From positions 159,471 through 177,578 of the forward strand of contig DFYY01000042.1 of assembly GCA_002383485.1 (NCBI GenBank): 18,108 nucleotides of DNA. The letters run 5' to 3'. The notes below the pieces were generated by a model. That model ran no database searches, had not been told where the DNA came from, and worked only from the letters and a program-made list of their open reading frames with translations. Below are positions 8,694-17,600 of the stretch, piece after piece. This DNA is from Bacteroidales bacterium UBA4070 (GTDB taxonomy: Bacteria; Bacteroidota; Bacteroidia; Bacteroidales; VadinHA17). Positions within the stretch are counted from its first letter, which is position 1. Each line of letters starts with the position of its first letter. A program made the position numbers and the translations under genes.

Positions 8694-8707
8694 TGCAATC
8701 GGTTGCA
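8694..8707. promoter_or_regulatory. LacI-family operator palindrome
   Basis: The 14-mer TGCAATCGGTTGCA fits the LacI-family pattern TGCAAnCGnTTGCA, with only the two variable positions breaking symmetry. It lies in the divergent spacer, 56 nt upstream of the regulator ATG and about 115 nt upstream of the symporter ATG. It overlaps the predicted -33 element of the rightward promoter, a placement that suits repression by blocking RNA polymerase. A further half-site GATTGCAT at 8719-8726 is the exact inverse of ATGCAATC at 8693-8700, so a second, weaker binding register may exist. Confidence 0.75.
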
Positions 8708-8733
8708 CAATTTAATCAGATTGCATACTTTTA
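8702..8733 (+). promoter_or_regulatory. Predicted Bacteroidetes-type promoter for the right arm
   Basis: GTTG at 8702-8705 and TACTTTTA at 8726-8733 are 20 nt apart, close to the Bacteroidetes consensus TTTG - 19 to 21 nt - TAnnTTTG (one mismatch in each box). Transcription would begin near 8740, giving a leader of about 80 nt before the symporter ATG. The -33 box falls inside the LacI operator. No equally good match was found for the leftward promoter, which should lie in the same spacer. Confidence 0.4.
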
Positions 8734-8757
8734 TTTACTCTTTAGACAGGGAATGAG

Positions 8758-8790
8758 ATAGACATACTCTGTTACAGAGGGTAAGTCTAT
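8758..8790 (+). promoter_or_regulatory. Leader hairpin upstream of the symporter
   Basis: Arm ATAGAC (8758-8763) pairs with GTCTAT (8785-8790); after one A/A mismatch (8764, 8784) TACTCT (8765-8770) pairs with AGGGTA (8778-8783) with one G-U pair, leaving a 7-nt loop GTTACAG. That is 12 pairs around one mismatch, much stronger than anything else in the spacer. It lies between the predicted transcription start and the ATG, 32 nt before the ATG. It is not followed by a T run, so it is not a normal intrinsic terminator. It may stabilise the mRNA or bind a protein, or be a DNA operator for a second dimeric regulator; the function is unknown. Confidence 0.5.
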
Positions 8791-8822
8791 AAAAATCAGT
8801 GTAACTATTTAATAAATTGACC

Positions 8823-10274
8823 ATGCAATCCGCTACAGGAAAACTTTCGTTCAGGGAGAAGCTGGGCTACAGTCTGGGAGACGGTGCTGCCAACTTCATC
8901 TTTCAGACAATGATGTTGCTTCAGCTGAGTTTTTACACAGACACCTTCGGTCTTTCCGCCGGAGCTGCAGCAACGCTCTTTCTGGTTGCCAGGCTCTGGG
9001 GGGCAGTCTGTGACCCGATCTTCGGTGCCCTGGCAGACCGTACCAGAACCCGATGGGGCAAGTTCAGGCCCTGGATTCTCTGGACCGCAATTCCTTTCGG
9101 CATACTCGGATATCTGGCTTTCAGAACACCTGATTTCGGTCAGACCGGAAAGCTTGTATATGCCTATGCCACATACCTGCTGCTGCTGACAGTCTACTCT
9201 GCAAACAATAATCCCTATTCGGCCCTCAGCGGCGTTATCACCGGCAATATGAAGGAGCGCACAAGCCTCTCATCCGTAAGGTTCGTAGTAGTCACTCTTG
9301 CAACCATCGCAATCATGGGTTTCACCCTGCCGATGGTCAACCACTTCGGGGCGGGAGACAGTGCAAAGGGATACCAGATCACCATGGGAATCTTCAGCAT
9401 CCTTGCCATACTCTTCTTCTTCATAACCTTCTTCAGCACAAAAGAAAGGATAGCTCCTCCCCCGCAGCAGAAGAGCTCACTGAAGCAGGACCTGCTGGAC
9501 CTCGTCCACAACAGGCAATGGGTACTGATGTTCGTGGTCTTCCTGTTCATGTTCATCTTCCTGGCAATGCGAAACAGCATACTGTTATACTACTTCAAGT
9601 ATTATCTCGATCCGGAAAGCATGCGGGAATTCCTTGTCAACATAGACAAGGGTCTCTTCGGCCTGCTTGAAGGCCTCAAGCTGACAGCCACCGGCGCCAA
9701 TTATGCAGACAACAGTTTCAGCGTCATCAATATAATAGGACAGCTGTGCGCCATCCCGGGAATCGCAGTGGGCAACGCACTGGCAAAAAGATTCGGTAAA
9801 CGTGATGTCTTCAAGACATGGCTTATCGTGGCAGGATTAATGGCTGCCCTCTTCTTTGTGGTACCTCCCTCAGGGATATGGGCAGTACTGATTCTCTCAA
9901 TACTCTTTAACTTCTCATGGGGCGTTACTATGCCACTGCCGTGGGCAATGATGGCAGACGTGGCTGACTACTCCGAGTGGAAATTCAACCGTCGTGCAAC
10001 AGGCATCGTATTTGCCGGAATAGTTGTGGGACTGAAGGTCGGGCTTGCCATCGGCGGCGCAGTGGCCGGATGGCTGCTTAACGGGTACGGCTATGTTGCC
10101 AACGTGGTGCAGACACCAACAGCCGTTCAGGGTATCAGGCTATCAGTGAGTATCTTCCCGGTCATTGCTCTGATCCTGTGCGTCGTAGCGCTCTTTATCT
10201 ACGGTATCGGGAAAAAGGTCGAGTACCAGATACAGGATGAACTTGCCGAAAGACGCAAGACCTATGAAGTATAA
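8823..10274 (+). CDS. GPH-family sugar:cation symporter (MFS), likely xylo-oligosaccharide uptake
   Basis: 483 aa inner-membrane protein with about 12 hydrophobic segments, belonging to the glycoside-pentoside-hexuronide:cation symporter family (TC 2.A.2; relatives MelB, XylP, XynB). The family signature between the second and third membrane segments is clear: DPIFGALADRTRTRWGKFRP (residues 64-83). A longer hydrophilic stretch around residues 255-300 lies between membrane segments in the middle of the protein. The ATG at 8823 is preferred to the TTG at 8817. It is first gene of the right arm, followed by xylan hydrolases, so the cargo is probably xylobiose or longer xylosides, or possibly aldouronic acids; this is inferred from context. 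Bases 8823-8838 at the start codon also resemble the upstream LacI operator (12 of 16 positions). Confidence 0.9.
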   Translation: MQSATGKLSFREKLGYSLGDGAANFIFQTMMLLQLSFYTDTFGLSAGAAATLFLVARLWGAVCDPIFGALADRTRTRWGKFRPWILWTAIPFGILGYLAFRTPDFGQTGKLVYAYATYLLLLTVYSANNNPYSALSGVITGNMKERTSLSSVRFVVVTLATIAIMGFTLPMVNHFGAGDSAKGYQITMGIFSILAILFFFITFFSTKERIAPPPQQKSSLKQDLLDLVHNRQWVLMFVVFLFMFIFLAMRNSILLYYFKYYLDPESMREFLVNIDKGLFGLLEGLKLTATGANYADNSFSVINIIGQLCAIPGIAVGNALAKRFGKRDVFKTWLIVAGLMAALFFVVPPSGIWAVLILSILFNFSWGVTMPLPWAMMADVADYSEWKFNRRATGIVFAGIVVGLKVGLAIGGAVAGWLLNGYGYVANVVQTPTAVQGIRLSVSIFPVIALILCVVALFIYGIGKKVEYQIQDELAERRKTYEV

Positions 10275-10327
10275 ACCGCACGGCAGACGCAGACCTTATG
10301 AATGATCACAAAAAAAACAAAACCACT

Positions 10328-11446
10328 ATGAAAAAGATACTGATACCGGCATTTGCAGCCGTCGTGATACTCCTCTCATCATGCGGAAGCGATGATACCA
10401 CCCTGAGAAAGGCGTTTGAAGATCACTTCCTGATAGGCACCGCCATAAACGGGATACAGGTCTCCGGTGCCGATCCGCAGGCCCTGCCTTTCATTGCAAG
10501 TCAGTTCAACTCCGTCACCGCGGAGAATGAAATGAAATGGGAACGGATCCATCCCAAACCGGGAGTATACAACTTCGGCGTGGCCGACAGTATTGTCGAC
10601 TTCGCGGAACGCAACGGCATGAAGGTCATCGGCCATACGCTGGTATGGCACTCCCAGACGCCCAGGTGGGTTTTCCAGGATTCACTTGGCAATCAGCTGA
10701 CACGCGATGCTCTCCTTGAAAGAATGCGTGAGCATATCCATACCGTCGTCGGACACTACAAAGGCCGTGTCCTCGGCTGGGACGTGGTCAACGAAGCTGT
10801 AAATGAAGATGGATCACTGCGCAAAACAAAATGGCTCGAAATTATAGGTGAAGACTACATCGAAAAGGCTTTCATCTTCGCCAACGAGGCCGACCCTGAT
10901 GCAGAACTCTATTACAATGACTATAACAATGAGGAGCCTGCCAAACTTGCCGGTGTAATACTCATAATCAAGAACCTTCAGGCAAAAGGGATTCGAATTG
11001 ACGGTGTGGGAATCCAGGGACACTGGCACCTCGACTCACCTGACATGGCGATCGTCGACAAGAGCATCGGAGATTACGGCGCACTGGGGATAAAGGTAAT
11101 GATCACCGAAATGGAAATCAATGTGCTGCCTACTCCAACAAGGTTTTACGGGGCAGAGATCTCGAACAGAGGTGCGTACCTTGACTCACTTAATCCGTAT
11201 GTGAAAGGACTTCCTGATTCCGTTGAGACCCAGCTGACAGATCTTTATGCGGAACTCTTCAGGATACTCCTGAAGCATGACGATGCCGTTACCAGGGTGA
11301 CCTTCTGGGGCGTACATGACGGCTATTCATGGAAGAACAACTGGCCGATTCCGGGCCGCACTAACTACCCGCTTCTCTTTGACCGCAATTATAATCCGAA
11401 GCCTGCCTGGCATGCCGTCATTCAGGAGGCAGAAAAAATCAAGTGA
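10328..11446 (+). CDS. GH10 endo-beta-1,4-xylanase lipoprotein
   Basis: 372 aa from the ATG at 10328; the frame opens at 10298, but the 10328 start gives a clean signal (MKKILIPAFAAVVILLSSC). The lipobox LSSC puts lipidation at C19, and the following GSDD is acidic, as seen in surface-exported Bacteroidetes lipoproteins; surface location is inferred. One GH10 TIM barrel fills the rest with no extra binding module. Motifs in order: SVTAENEMKW (substrate cleft), HTLVWHSQTP, acid/base E156 in WDVVNEAVN, nucleophile E261 in MITEMEI, and the aromatic FWGVHDGYSWKN near the end. The enzyme cuts the xylan backbone with retention and tolerates side-chain decoration. It starts 53 nt after the symporter, and its stop overlaps a possible GTG start of the GH3 gene. 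Confidence 0.95.
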   Translation: MKKILIPAFAAVVILLSSCGSDDTTLRKAFEDHFLIGTAINGIQVSGADPQALPFIASQFNSVTAENEMKWERIHPKPGVYNFGVADSIVDFAERNGMKVIGHTLVWHSQTPRWVFQDSLGNQLTRDALLERMREHIHTVVGHYKGRVLGWDVVNEAVNEDGSLRKTKWLEIIGEDYIEKAFIFANEADPDAELYYNDYNNEEPAKLAGVILIIKNLQAKGIRIDGVGIQGHWHLDSPDMAIVDKSIGDYGALGIKVMITEMEINVLPTPTRFYGAEISNRGAYLDSLNPYVKGLPDSVETQLTDLYAELFRILLKHDDAVTRVTFWGVHDGYSWKNNWPIPGRTNYPLLFDRNYNPKPAWHAVIQEAEKIK

Positions 11447-11466
11447 CACATAACAAAACTGACGAT

Positions 11467-13740
11467 ATGAAAACGAAAACAGCAGCGCCCTACAGGGATG
11501 CCTCCCTGCCGGTGAAAAAGAGAGTTGAGGACCTTGTGGGTAGAATGACAGTTGAGGAAAAGTGCGCCCAGCTGATGGGCCTCTGGAACGGAGGAGTCGA
11601 GGATTTCAAGCCTGAGATATTCAGTGATCCGGCAAAGATGAAAGAAATTTTCGGCAACGGCTGCCATTCTGTGCATCCTGCCCCGTTCGGAATAAAGGAT
11701 ACAGTCAGGATGCGCAACGCGATCCAGAAATATCTTGTTGAAGAGACCCGTCTTGGCATCCCCGCCCTTTTCGTGGACGAAGGGCAGCATGGAATGATGC
11801 GGCCTGAATCGACAGTATTTCCGCAGGCCATCGGTCTGGCATGTTCATGGGACCCGGCTCTCTTTGAAAAAGTCTACGGCATTGTAGCCCATGAGATGCG
11901 CTCCCGCGGCACACACCATGCCCTGACACCCGTGATAGATATATGCCGTGACCCGCGCTGGGGACGCACCGAGGAGACTTACGGTGAAGATCCATACCTG
12001 AACGGGATGCTCTCTATAGCCGCGGTGAAGGGACTGCAGGGCGATGACAGCGGAAAGGTTGGCAGGAACAACGTTGCAGCTACCCTGAAGCACCTTGTCG
12101 GCCACGGCGAGTCCGAGGGCGGACTGAACCAGGGCCCCGCCAATTATTCAACGAGGGTTTTGCGCGATTATCACATGCCGCCCTTCAAGATGTGCATTGA
12201 CCACGCCAAACCGGTTTCGGTAATGCCCTCCTACAACGAAGTGGATGGAGTGCCGTCGCATGCCAGCAAGTGGCTGCTCAAGGATATCCTTCGCGGTGAG
12301 TGGGGATACAAGGGAATGATAGTCTCCGACTATTACGGCGTTGACCATCTGTTCGACAAGCACTTTGTATGTAACGATGCCACCGAAGCTGCAATGACAG
12401 CTTTCAACTGCGGTGTGCAGTATGAATTCCCGCAGGGCAATATGTACAGGGTTCTGCCGGAACTGCTTAAAAAGAAAAAGATAAAAAAGGAAGATATTGA
12501 TAAAGCCGTTGAGCAGGTGCTGACATTCAAGTTCAGCCTGGGGCTCTTTGAGAATCCGTATGTTGATGAGAAACAGGCCATCGCGGTAAGCAAATCACTG
12601 CTGCACAGGAAGACGGCACTGAAAGCCGCACATGAGTCTGTTGTTCTGCTGAAGAACGAAGGTCTCCTCCCGCTGAAGAAGGGAAAGTACAAAAAGATTG
12701 CAGTCATCGGTCCGTGCGCTAAAGATGTGTGGTTCGGAGGCTACTCAGGCGAGCCTTATGAGAAGGTAAGCCTCCTGGACGGCATCAGGAACAAGGCCGG
12801 CAATGGCACAGAAGTGCTCTTCGCACAGGGCTGCCGGCTTACAATCAACACCACCCTGAGCTACTTCAACTGGAAATATGATGAGATCAGGTTCGCCTCG
12901 CGAGAGGAGAACATGAAGCTCATCAAAGAAGCCGTAAAAGTGGCATCGGGCGCTGACCTCGTAATCCTCGCCCTTGGAGAGAACGAACACCTGTGCCGTG
13001 AAGCCTGGGCACAGAATCATATCGGGGATAACATGACCCTCGATCTGTTCGGTGAGCAGGGTGAACTGGCAGATGCAATCACCGCCCTCGGTAAGCCCGT
13101 GGTACTGTACCTGATGAACGGCAGGCCGCTCTCAATCAATAAACTGGCTGAGAAGGTTCCGGCAATCGTCGAAGGCTGGTACATGGGTCAGGAGACCGGT
13201 ACCGCTGCCGCTGACATCCTCTTCGGCGAGGTCAATCCCTCGGGCAAGCTGACAATTACCTTCCCGAAATCGGCCGGCCAGTTGCCGATGTATTACAACC
13301 ATAAGCCCAGCGCCCAATGGCAGGACTATATTTCACTGGATAACAAACCGCTGTTCCACTTCGGGTTTGGGCTGAGTTACACTCAATTCAGGTACGGAAA
13401 GCCGGTGCTCAGGAAAAGCACGGTCAAAAAGAACGAGACGGCAAAGGTCACAGTTGAGGTAACAAACGCCGGCAAGATTGAGGGGGTTGAGATAGTGCAG
13501 CTATACATCAGAGACGTTGTGAGCAGCGTCACAAGGCCTGTCAGGGAGCTGAAGGGCTTCGCGCGCATCTCTCTGAAGCCCGGAGAAACGAAAAAAGTAT
13601 CGTTTGACATAATACCGGATAAACTGGCATTCCATAACATTGACATGAAGTATGTTGTGGAGCCGGGCGATTTCGAGATCATGACAGGATCCTCATCACG
13701 TGATGAGGATCTGCAGAAAACTATACTGACCGTTATGTAA
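11467..13740 (+). CDS. GH3 beta-xylosidase/beta-glucosidase, probably cytosolic
   Basis: 757 aa from the ATG at 11467; a GTG at 11443 overlapping the GH10 stop is possible but adds only MTHNKTDD. Neither start gives a signal peptide, so the enzyme should be cytosolic, unlike its glycosidase neighbours. Domains: N-terminal barrel (about 20-350) with LFVDEGQHGM, RDPRWGRTEETYGEDPYL, KHLVGHGESEGG and the nucleophile D288 in GMIVSDYYGVD; alpha/beta sandwich (about 390-600) with VVLLKNEGLLPL and ALGENEHLCREAW; C-terminal fibronectin-III-like domain (about 655-735). This is the full three-domain layout at usual length. Context points to splitting imported xylo-oligosaccharides into xylose for XylA/XylB; beta-glucosidase or mixed activity cannot be excluded from sequence. 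It lies in the middle of the right arm. Confidence 0.92.
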   Translation: MKTKTAAPYRDASLPVKKRVEDLVGRMTVEEKCAQLMGLWNGGVEDFKPEIFSDPAKMKEIFGNGCHSVHPAPFGIKDTVRMRNAIQKYLVEETRLGIPALFVDEGQHGMMRPESTVFPQAIGLACSWDPALFEKVYGIVAHEMRSRGTHHALTPVIDICRDPRWGRTEETYGEDPYLNGMLSIAAVKGLQGDDSGKVGRNNVAATLKHLVGHGESEGGLNQGPANYSTRVLRDYHMPPFKMCIDHAKPVSVMPSYNEVDGVPSHASKWLLKDILRGEWGYKGMIVSDYYGVDHLFDKHFVCNDATEAAMTAFNCGVQYEFPQGNMYRVLPELLKKKKIKKEDIDKAVEQVLTFKFSLGLFENPYVDEKQAIAVSKSLLHRKTALKAAHESVVLLKNEGLLPLKKGKYKKIAVIGPCAKDVWFGGYSGEPYEKVSLLDGIRNKAGNGTEVLFAQGCRLTINTTLSYFNWKYDEIRFASREENMKLIKEAVKVASGADLVILALGENEHLCREAWAQNHIGDNMTLDLFGEQGELADAITALGKPVVLYLMNGRPLSINKLAEKVPAIVEGWYMGQETGTAAADILFGEVNPSGKLTITFPKSAGQLPMYYNHKPSAQWQDYISLDNKPLFHFGFGLSYTQFRYGKPVLRKSTVKKNETAKVTVEVTNAGKIEGVEIVQLYIRDVVSSVTRPVRELKGFARISLKPGETKKVSFDIIPDKLAFHNIDMKYVVEPGDFEIMTGSSSRDEDLQKTILTVM

Positions 13741-13814
13741 AACCGCCATTACCGGTCTGTCGTTGCCGAAAACGCGGAACCTCAGTGCCTGTTTGGCTTA
13801 AGTGCAATACAACT

Positions 13815-14645
13815 ATGAAGAAAATTGCTGTTCTGGCAATCATGGCAGGAGTTATGGTTCTCTGCCACGCATGCGATGATCCTGAAGGCCCGCCTGATCC
13901 GGTCATTGAACCGACAATAACGAAAGCGGTTATTGATCCGGCGGTAACATACCAGGAGATGATCGGACCTGAAGCTGAAAACATTGGTTACAGCAGCAAG
14001 CTGGGCGGTAACACCTTCGCTGTTTTTTCAGACCCCCTCAAAAACAAGTCATCCCTGGCAGCCTATGCATATCACACCTACAACTTTCCGGCCTCGGCGC
14101 TGATTGCCCAGACAAAGGCGGATCTCAACATGATCCGTGACACCTATGGCAACAAACCCTGCATCATGAGCGAGTACTCCAACTTCACCTGGCTCAACAC
14201 TGCATGGTTCATCATCCAGAACCTCAACGAGGCCAATGCCGCCGGCTATATCTACTGGCTTATGGCATGGGCCGACTCCAACAATGACTCCATGATCAAG
14301 CTGAGTTCAGCCGGTGCTTATACTCTCACTCCTTTCTATTATGTGATGAAGCACTTTTCAAAGGAGATTGACAAGGGGTATGTCAGGATTAAAGTGCTCT
14401 CGCCTTTAATGCCAATGTCAGGCTTTATTGATCCTTCAGGCAAGAAGATCACTGTTGTTGCGGTTAACCCGAACACTGATGCAGTCAACTACGAGTTCGA
14501 GGTAACCGGCAAAACTGTAAAATCAATACGGGCAATGCAGACTGATGCTGTAAACAGCTACAAGGATACTCAGCCTGTCGGCATTGACAAGTACATTATC
14601 CTGAAACCAAAATCAGTAACAACAATCGTTCTTGAGCTTCAATAA
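13815..14645 (+). pseudogene. Internally deleted GH30 lipoprotein (probable glucuronoxylanase remnant)
   Basis: 276 aa from the ATG at 13815; frame open throughout. MKKIAVLAIMAGVMVLCHAC gives a lipoprotein signal (C20, followed by DDPE). Residues 35-50 (ITKAVIDPAVTYQEMI) match the first strand of GH30 enzymes, which normally continues into a GFG motif and about 150-200 residues leading to the NEP acid/base motif. Here the sequence instead goes directly to GPEAENIGYSSK, which resembles the segment after NEP. The rest is a good GH30 second half: likely nucleophile E120 in CIMSEYSNF, AAGYIYWLMAW, YYVMKHFSKEID, and the C-terminal beta-sandwich ending TTIVLELQ. The predicted junction is around base 13964. 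Without the first half of the barrel and the acid/base it is unlikely to be active. Since the frame is kept, it may be a real in-frame deletion, a binding-only protein, or an assembly error. Confidence 0.7.
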
Positions 14646-14665
14646 ACAAATCAAGACTCCCGCTG

Positions 14666-17600
14666 ATGAATAATTATCCCGCGACCGGACCTTCTGACCC
14701 TCCGTCCTTAAGACCTTCTGACCCTCTAACCTTCAGACCTTCAAACCCTCTGTCCTTCAGACCGGGGAACCTCCTCCGCCGGGGCCGAAATCCCGATACC
14801 CGAAAGGTGTCCGGACCTTCTGACCTCAGAATACTGGTCTCCTCCCTCCTCCTTTCACTGTTGCTTAGCTGCATTACCGCCGCCGGTCAGGACCAGGCTG
14901 AGATGATAATATCCGTTGAGAAGAACACCGGATCACTTGTACTGGCCTCTGACGGCAGCTGCGCACCCCTTGTCCTCAGCCCCGGGGAGTGGCCGGGAGT
15001 GAAGAGGGCTCTGTCCGATCTGCAGAATGACCTGGGCCGGGTCACAGGGACCATGCCAGTACTGATCACTGCCACAAAGGCACCCCGGTCGGAATTCATC
15101 ATTATTGCAGGAACCATTGGCAGAAGTGCCATGATAGACCGCCTGGCAAAAAAGAATAAGATTGATGCGGGAGCCATCAATGGCAAATGGGAGTCATTTG
15201 TTATCCAGACTGTTGAAAAGCCCTTTCCGGGGGTAAAGAGTGCACTTGTAATTGCCGGCAGTGACAAACGTGGTACCATCTACGGGATATATGAAATCTC
15301 CAGGCAGGCAGGCGTCTCTCCATGGCACTGGTGGGCTGACGTGCCTGTACGAAAGAGCGATCAGCTTTATGTTAATCCGGTAAGGTTTGTCTCGGGAGAA
15401 CCCTCGGTAAAATACCGCGGAATTTTCCTGAATGATGAGTACCCGGCCCTGACACGATGGGTCTCCTATAAATACGGCGATGTGACACCATCGGTCAACC
15501 CGCCTGTTCCTCCCGGTGTTGCCAACTACGGCAGTGAATTCTATTCAAGGATCTTTGAGTTGCTGCTAAGGCTGAAGGCCAACTACCTCTGGCCGGCAAT
15601 GTGGAACAACGCCTTCAATGAAGACGATCTCCGGAACGCACGCCTGGCCGATGAGTATGGCATAGTAATGGGAACGTCACACCAGGAGCCGATGATCAGG
15701 GCACAGAAGGAGTGGGACCGCAGGTATCAGAAAACCCTGGGAAGCTGGAGCTGGACACACCACGCCGATACTCTGAAGAAGTTCTGGCGTGACGGTATTC
15801 GTCGTAACAGGAATTATGAAAGCATAATCACAATAGGGCTGCGTGGCGCTGATGACACGGAGATGGGCCCTGGAGGTCCGGCAGCCAATATCGCAAGGCT
15901 GGAAGAGATCGTCAGGGTGCAACGCGAAATGATTTCCGAAGAGATTAATCCTGATGTCACAACGGTGCCCCAGATGTGGTGTCTCTACAAGGAGGTGCAG
16001 GATTACTATCACGAGGGGATGAGGGTGCCTGACGATGTGACCCTGCTGTGGGCCGAGGACAACTGGGGCAACGTGAGGCGGCTGCCAACAGCCGATGAGC
16101 GAAAACGCAGCGGAGGCGCAGGGGTATACTACCATTTTGATTATCACGGCGGGCCACGAAGCTACCAGTGGATCAACACCAGCCCCATTCCGAAGATATG
16201 GGACCAGATGTCGCTGGCCAAACAGTACGGTGCCGACAGGATATGGATTGTCAATGTGGGCCACCTGAGAGGATATGAGATCCCTGTCGAATATTTCCTT
16301 TCCCTGGCATGGGATACCGATGCCCTGGGAAGTGAGGAAATGTCAGGCTGGACCCGGCAGTGGGCAGCGGAGATTTTTGGTGCGGAACATGCCGCGGAGA
16401 TAGCCTCCGTTATCAGGGAATATACCCGGTTCAACGGACGCCGCAAGCCCGAGTTGCTCTCACCGTTTACATACAGCCTTCTGAATTACAGCGAGGCTGA
16501 GCGGATTGTGGAAGATTATAACAGACTGGCAGCAAAGGCTGAACATATTGGTCAGCAATTGCCAGCTGAGATACAGGATGCATATTTTCATCTTGTTCTT
16601 TTCCCCGTGAAGGCATGTGCCCTGGTCAATGAACTCTATGACACTGCCGGGAAGAATGCCATGTATGCTGCCCAGGGAAGAGCCGGGACTGACGAGATGG
16701 CTGATCGTACGGAGCAGCTCTTCACTGGCGACACTGCGCTGATGGGATATTATAACCGCGTTTATGCCGGTGGCAGGTGGAAGCACTTCATGGACCAGGC
16801 TCACCTGGGATATATTGCCTGGAATGACCCGCCGGAGAACAGCCTCCGTCACATAAAGCTTGAGCGCCCCGCAGCCGTTCCGGGAATACTGCCAGCCGTG
16901 GCCGTTGAAGGGTCCGGGGAAGCATGGGCACTCAACCCTGCATCAGGATCCGACGAGAGATCACAGCCTGAGACTGCAGCAAGACCTGCGTCCACAACCC
17001 CGGTGACTCAGGCAACATCAGGAGCTCCCCTCCTGCCCCCGTTTGATGTTTTCAACAAACAGACCAGGTATTTTGAGATATTCAACCGCGGCACCGATCC
17101 TTTCGAATACACTGCCACAGCTGAAAATGCCTGGATCATCCTCAGCAGCAGCCGGGGTACCGTAACTGACCAGCAGAGGGTGAACGTTACAATCGACTGG
17201 TCAGCACTCCCCACCGGCCGGTATGAAAAGTCTGTTTCTGCTGACAGGCCGGCACCCTCCACTGAAATGTATGAGGGATATGTCACACTCATAGCTGCCG
17301 GAAGAGACATTAAAATCGGGATCACCGCGTTTCGTCCTGAAGCTCCTGATCCGTTAACAGTCGAAGGATTTGTTGAAGCTGACGGTTATGTGTCGATGGA
17401 AGCTGCCAGCTATACCGGAAAGCTTGATACTGAAGAGAGGCGCTGGGAGTGGATTGAAGACTACGGCAGAACCCGCTCCGGCATGCGTGCATATGCAGTT
17501 ACAGATGCACCTCCGGCGACCCCCGGGAAAGACTCTCCCGTGCTGGAATACAAAATGTACCTGTTCTCGACTGGCGAGTTTGAAACAGTGCTTCATATGG

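Noticed and set aside
14674..14874. 66-aa minus-strand reading frame rich in Ser, Glu, Gly and Arg
   Set aside because: It is the reverse reading of the GACCTTC repeat array and signal-peptide region of GH115.
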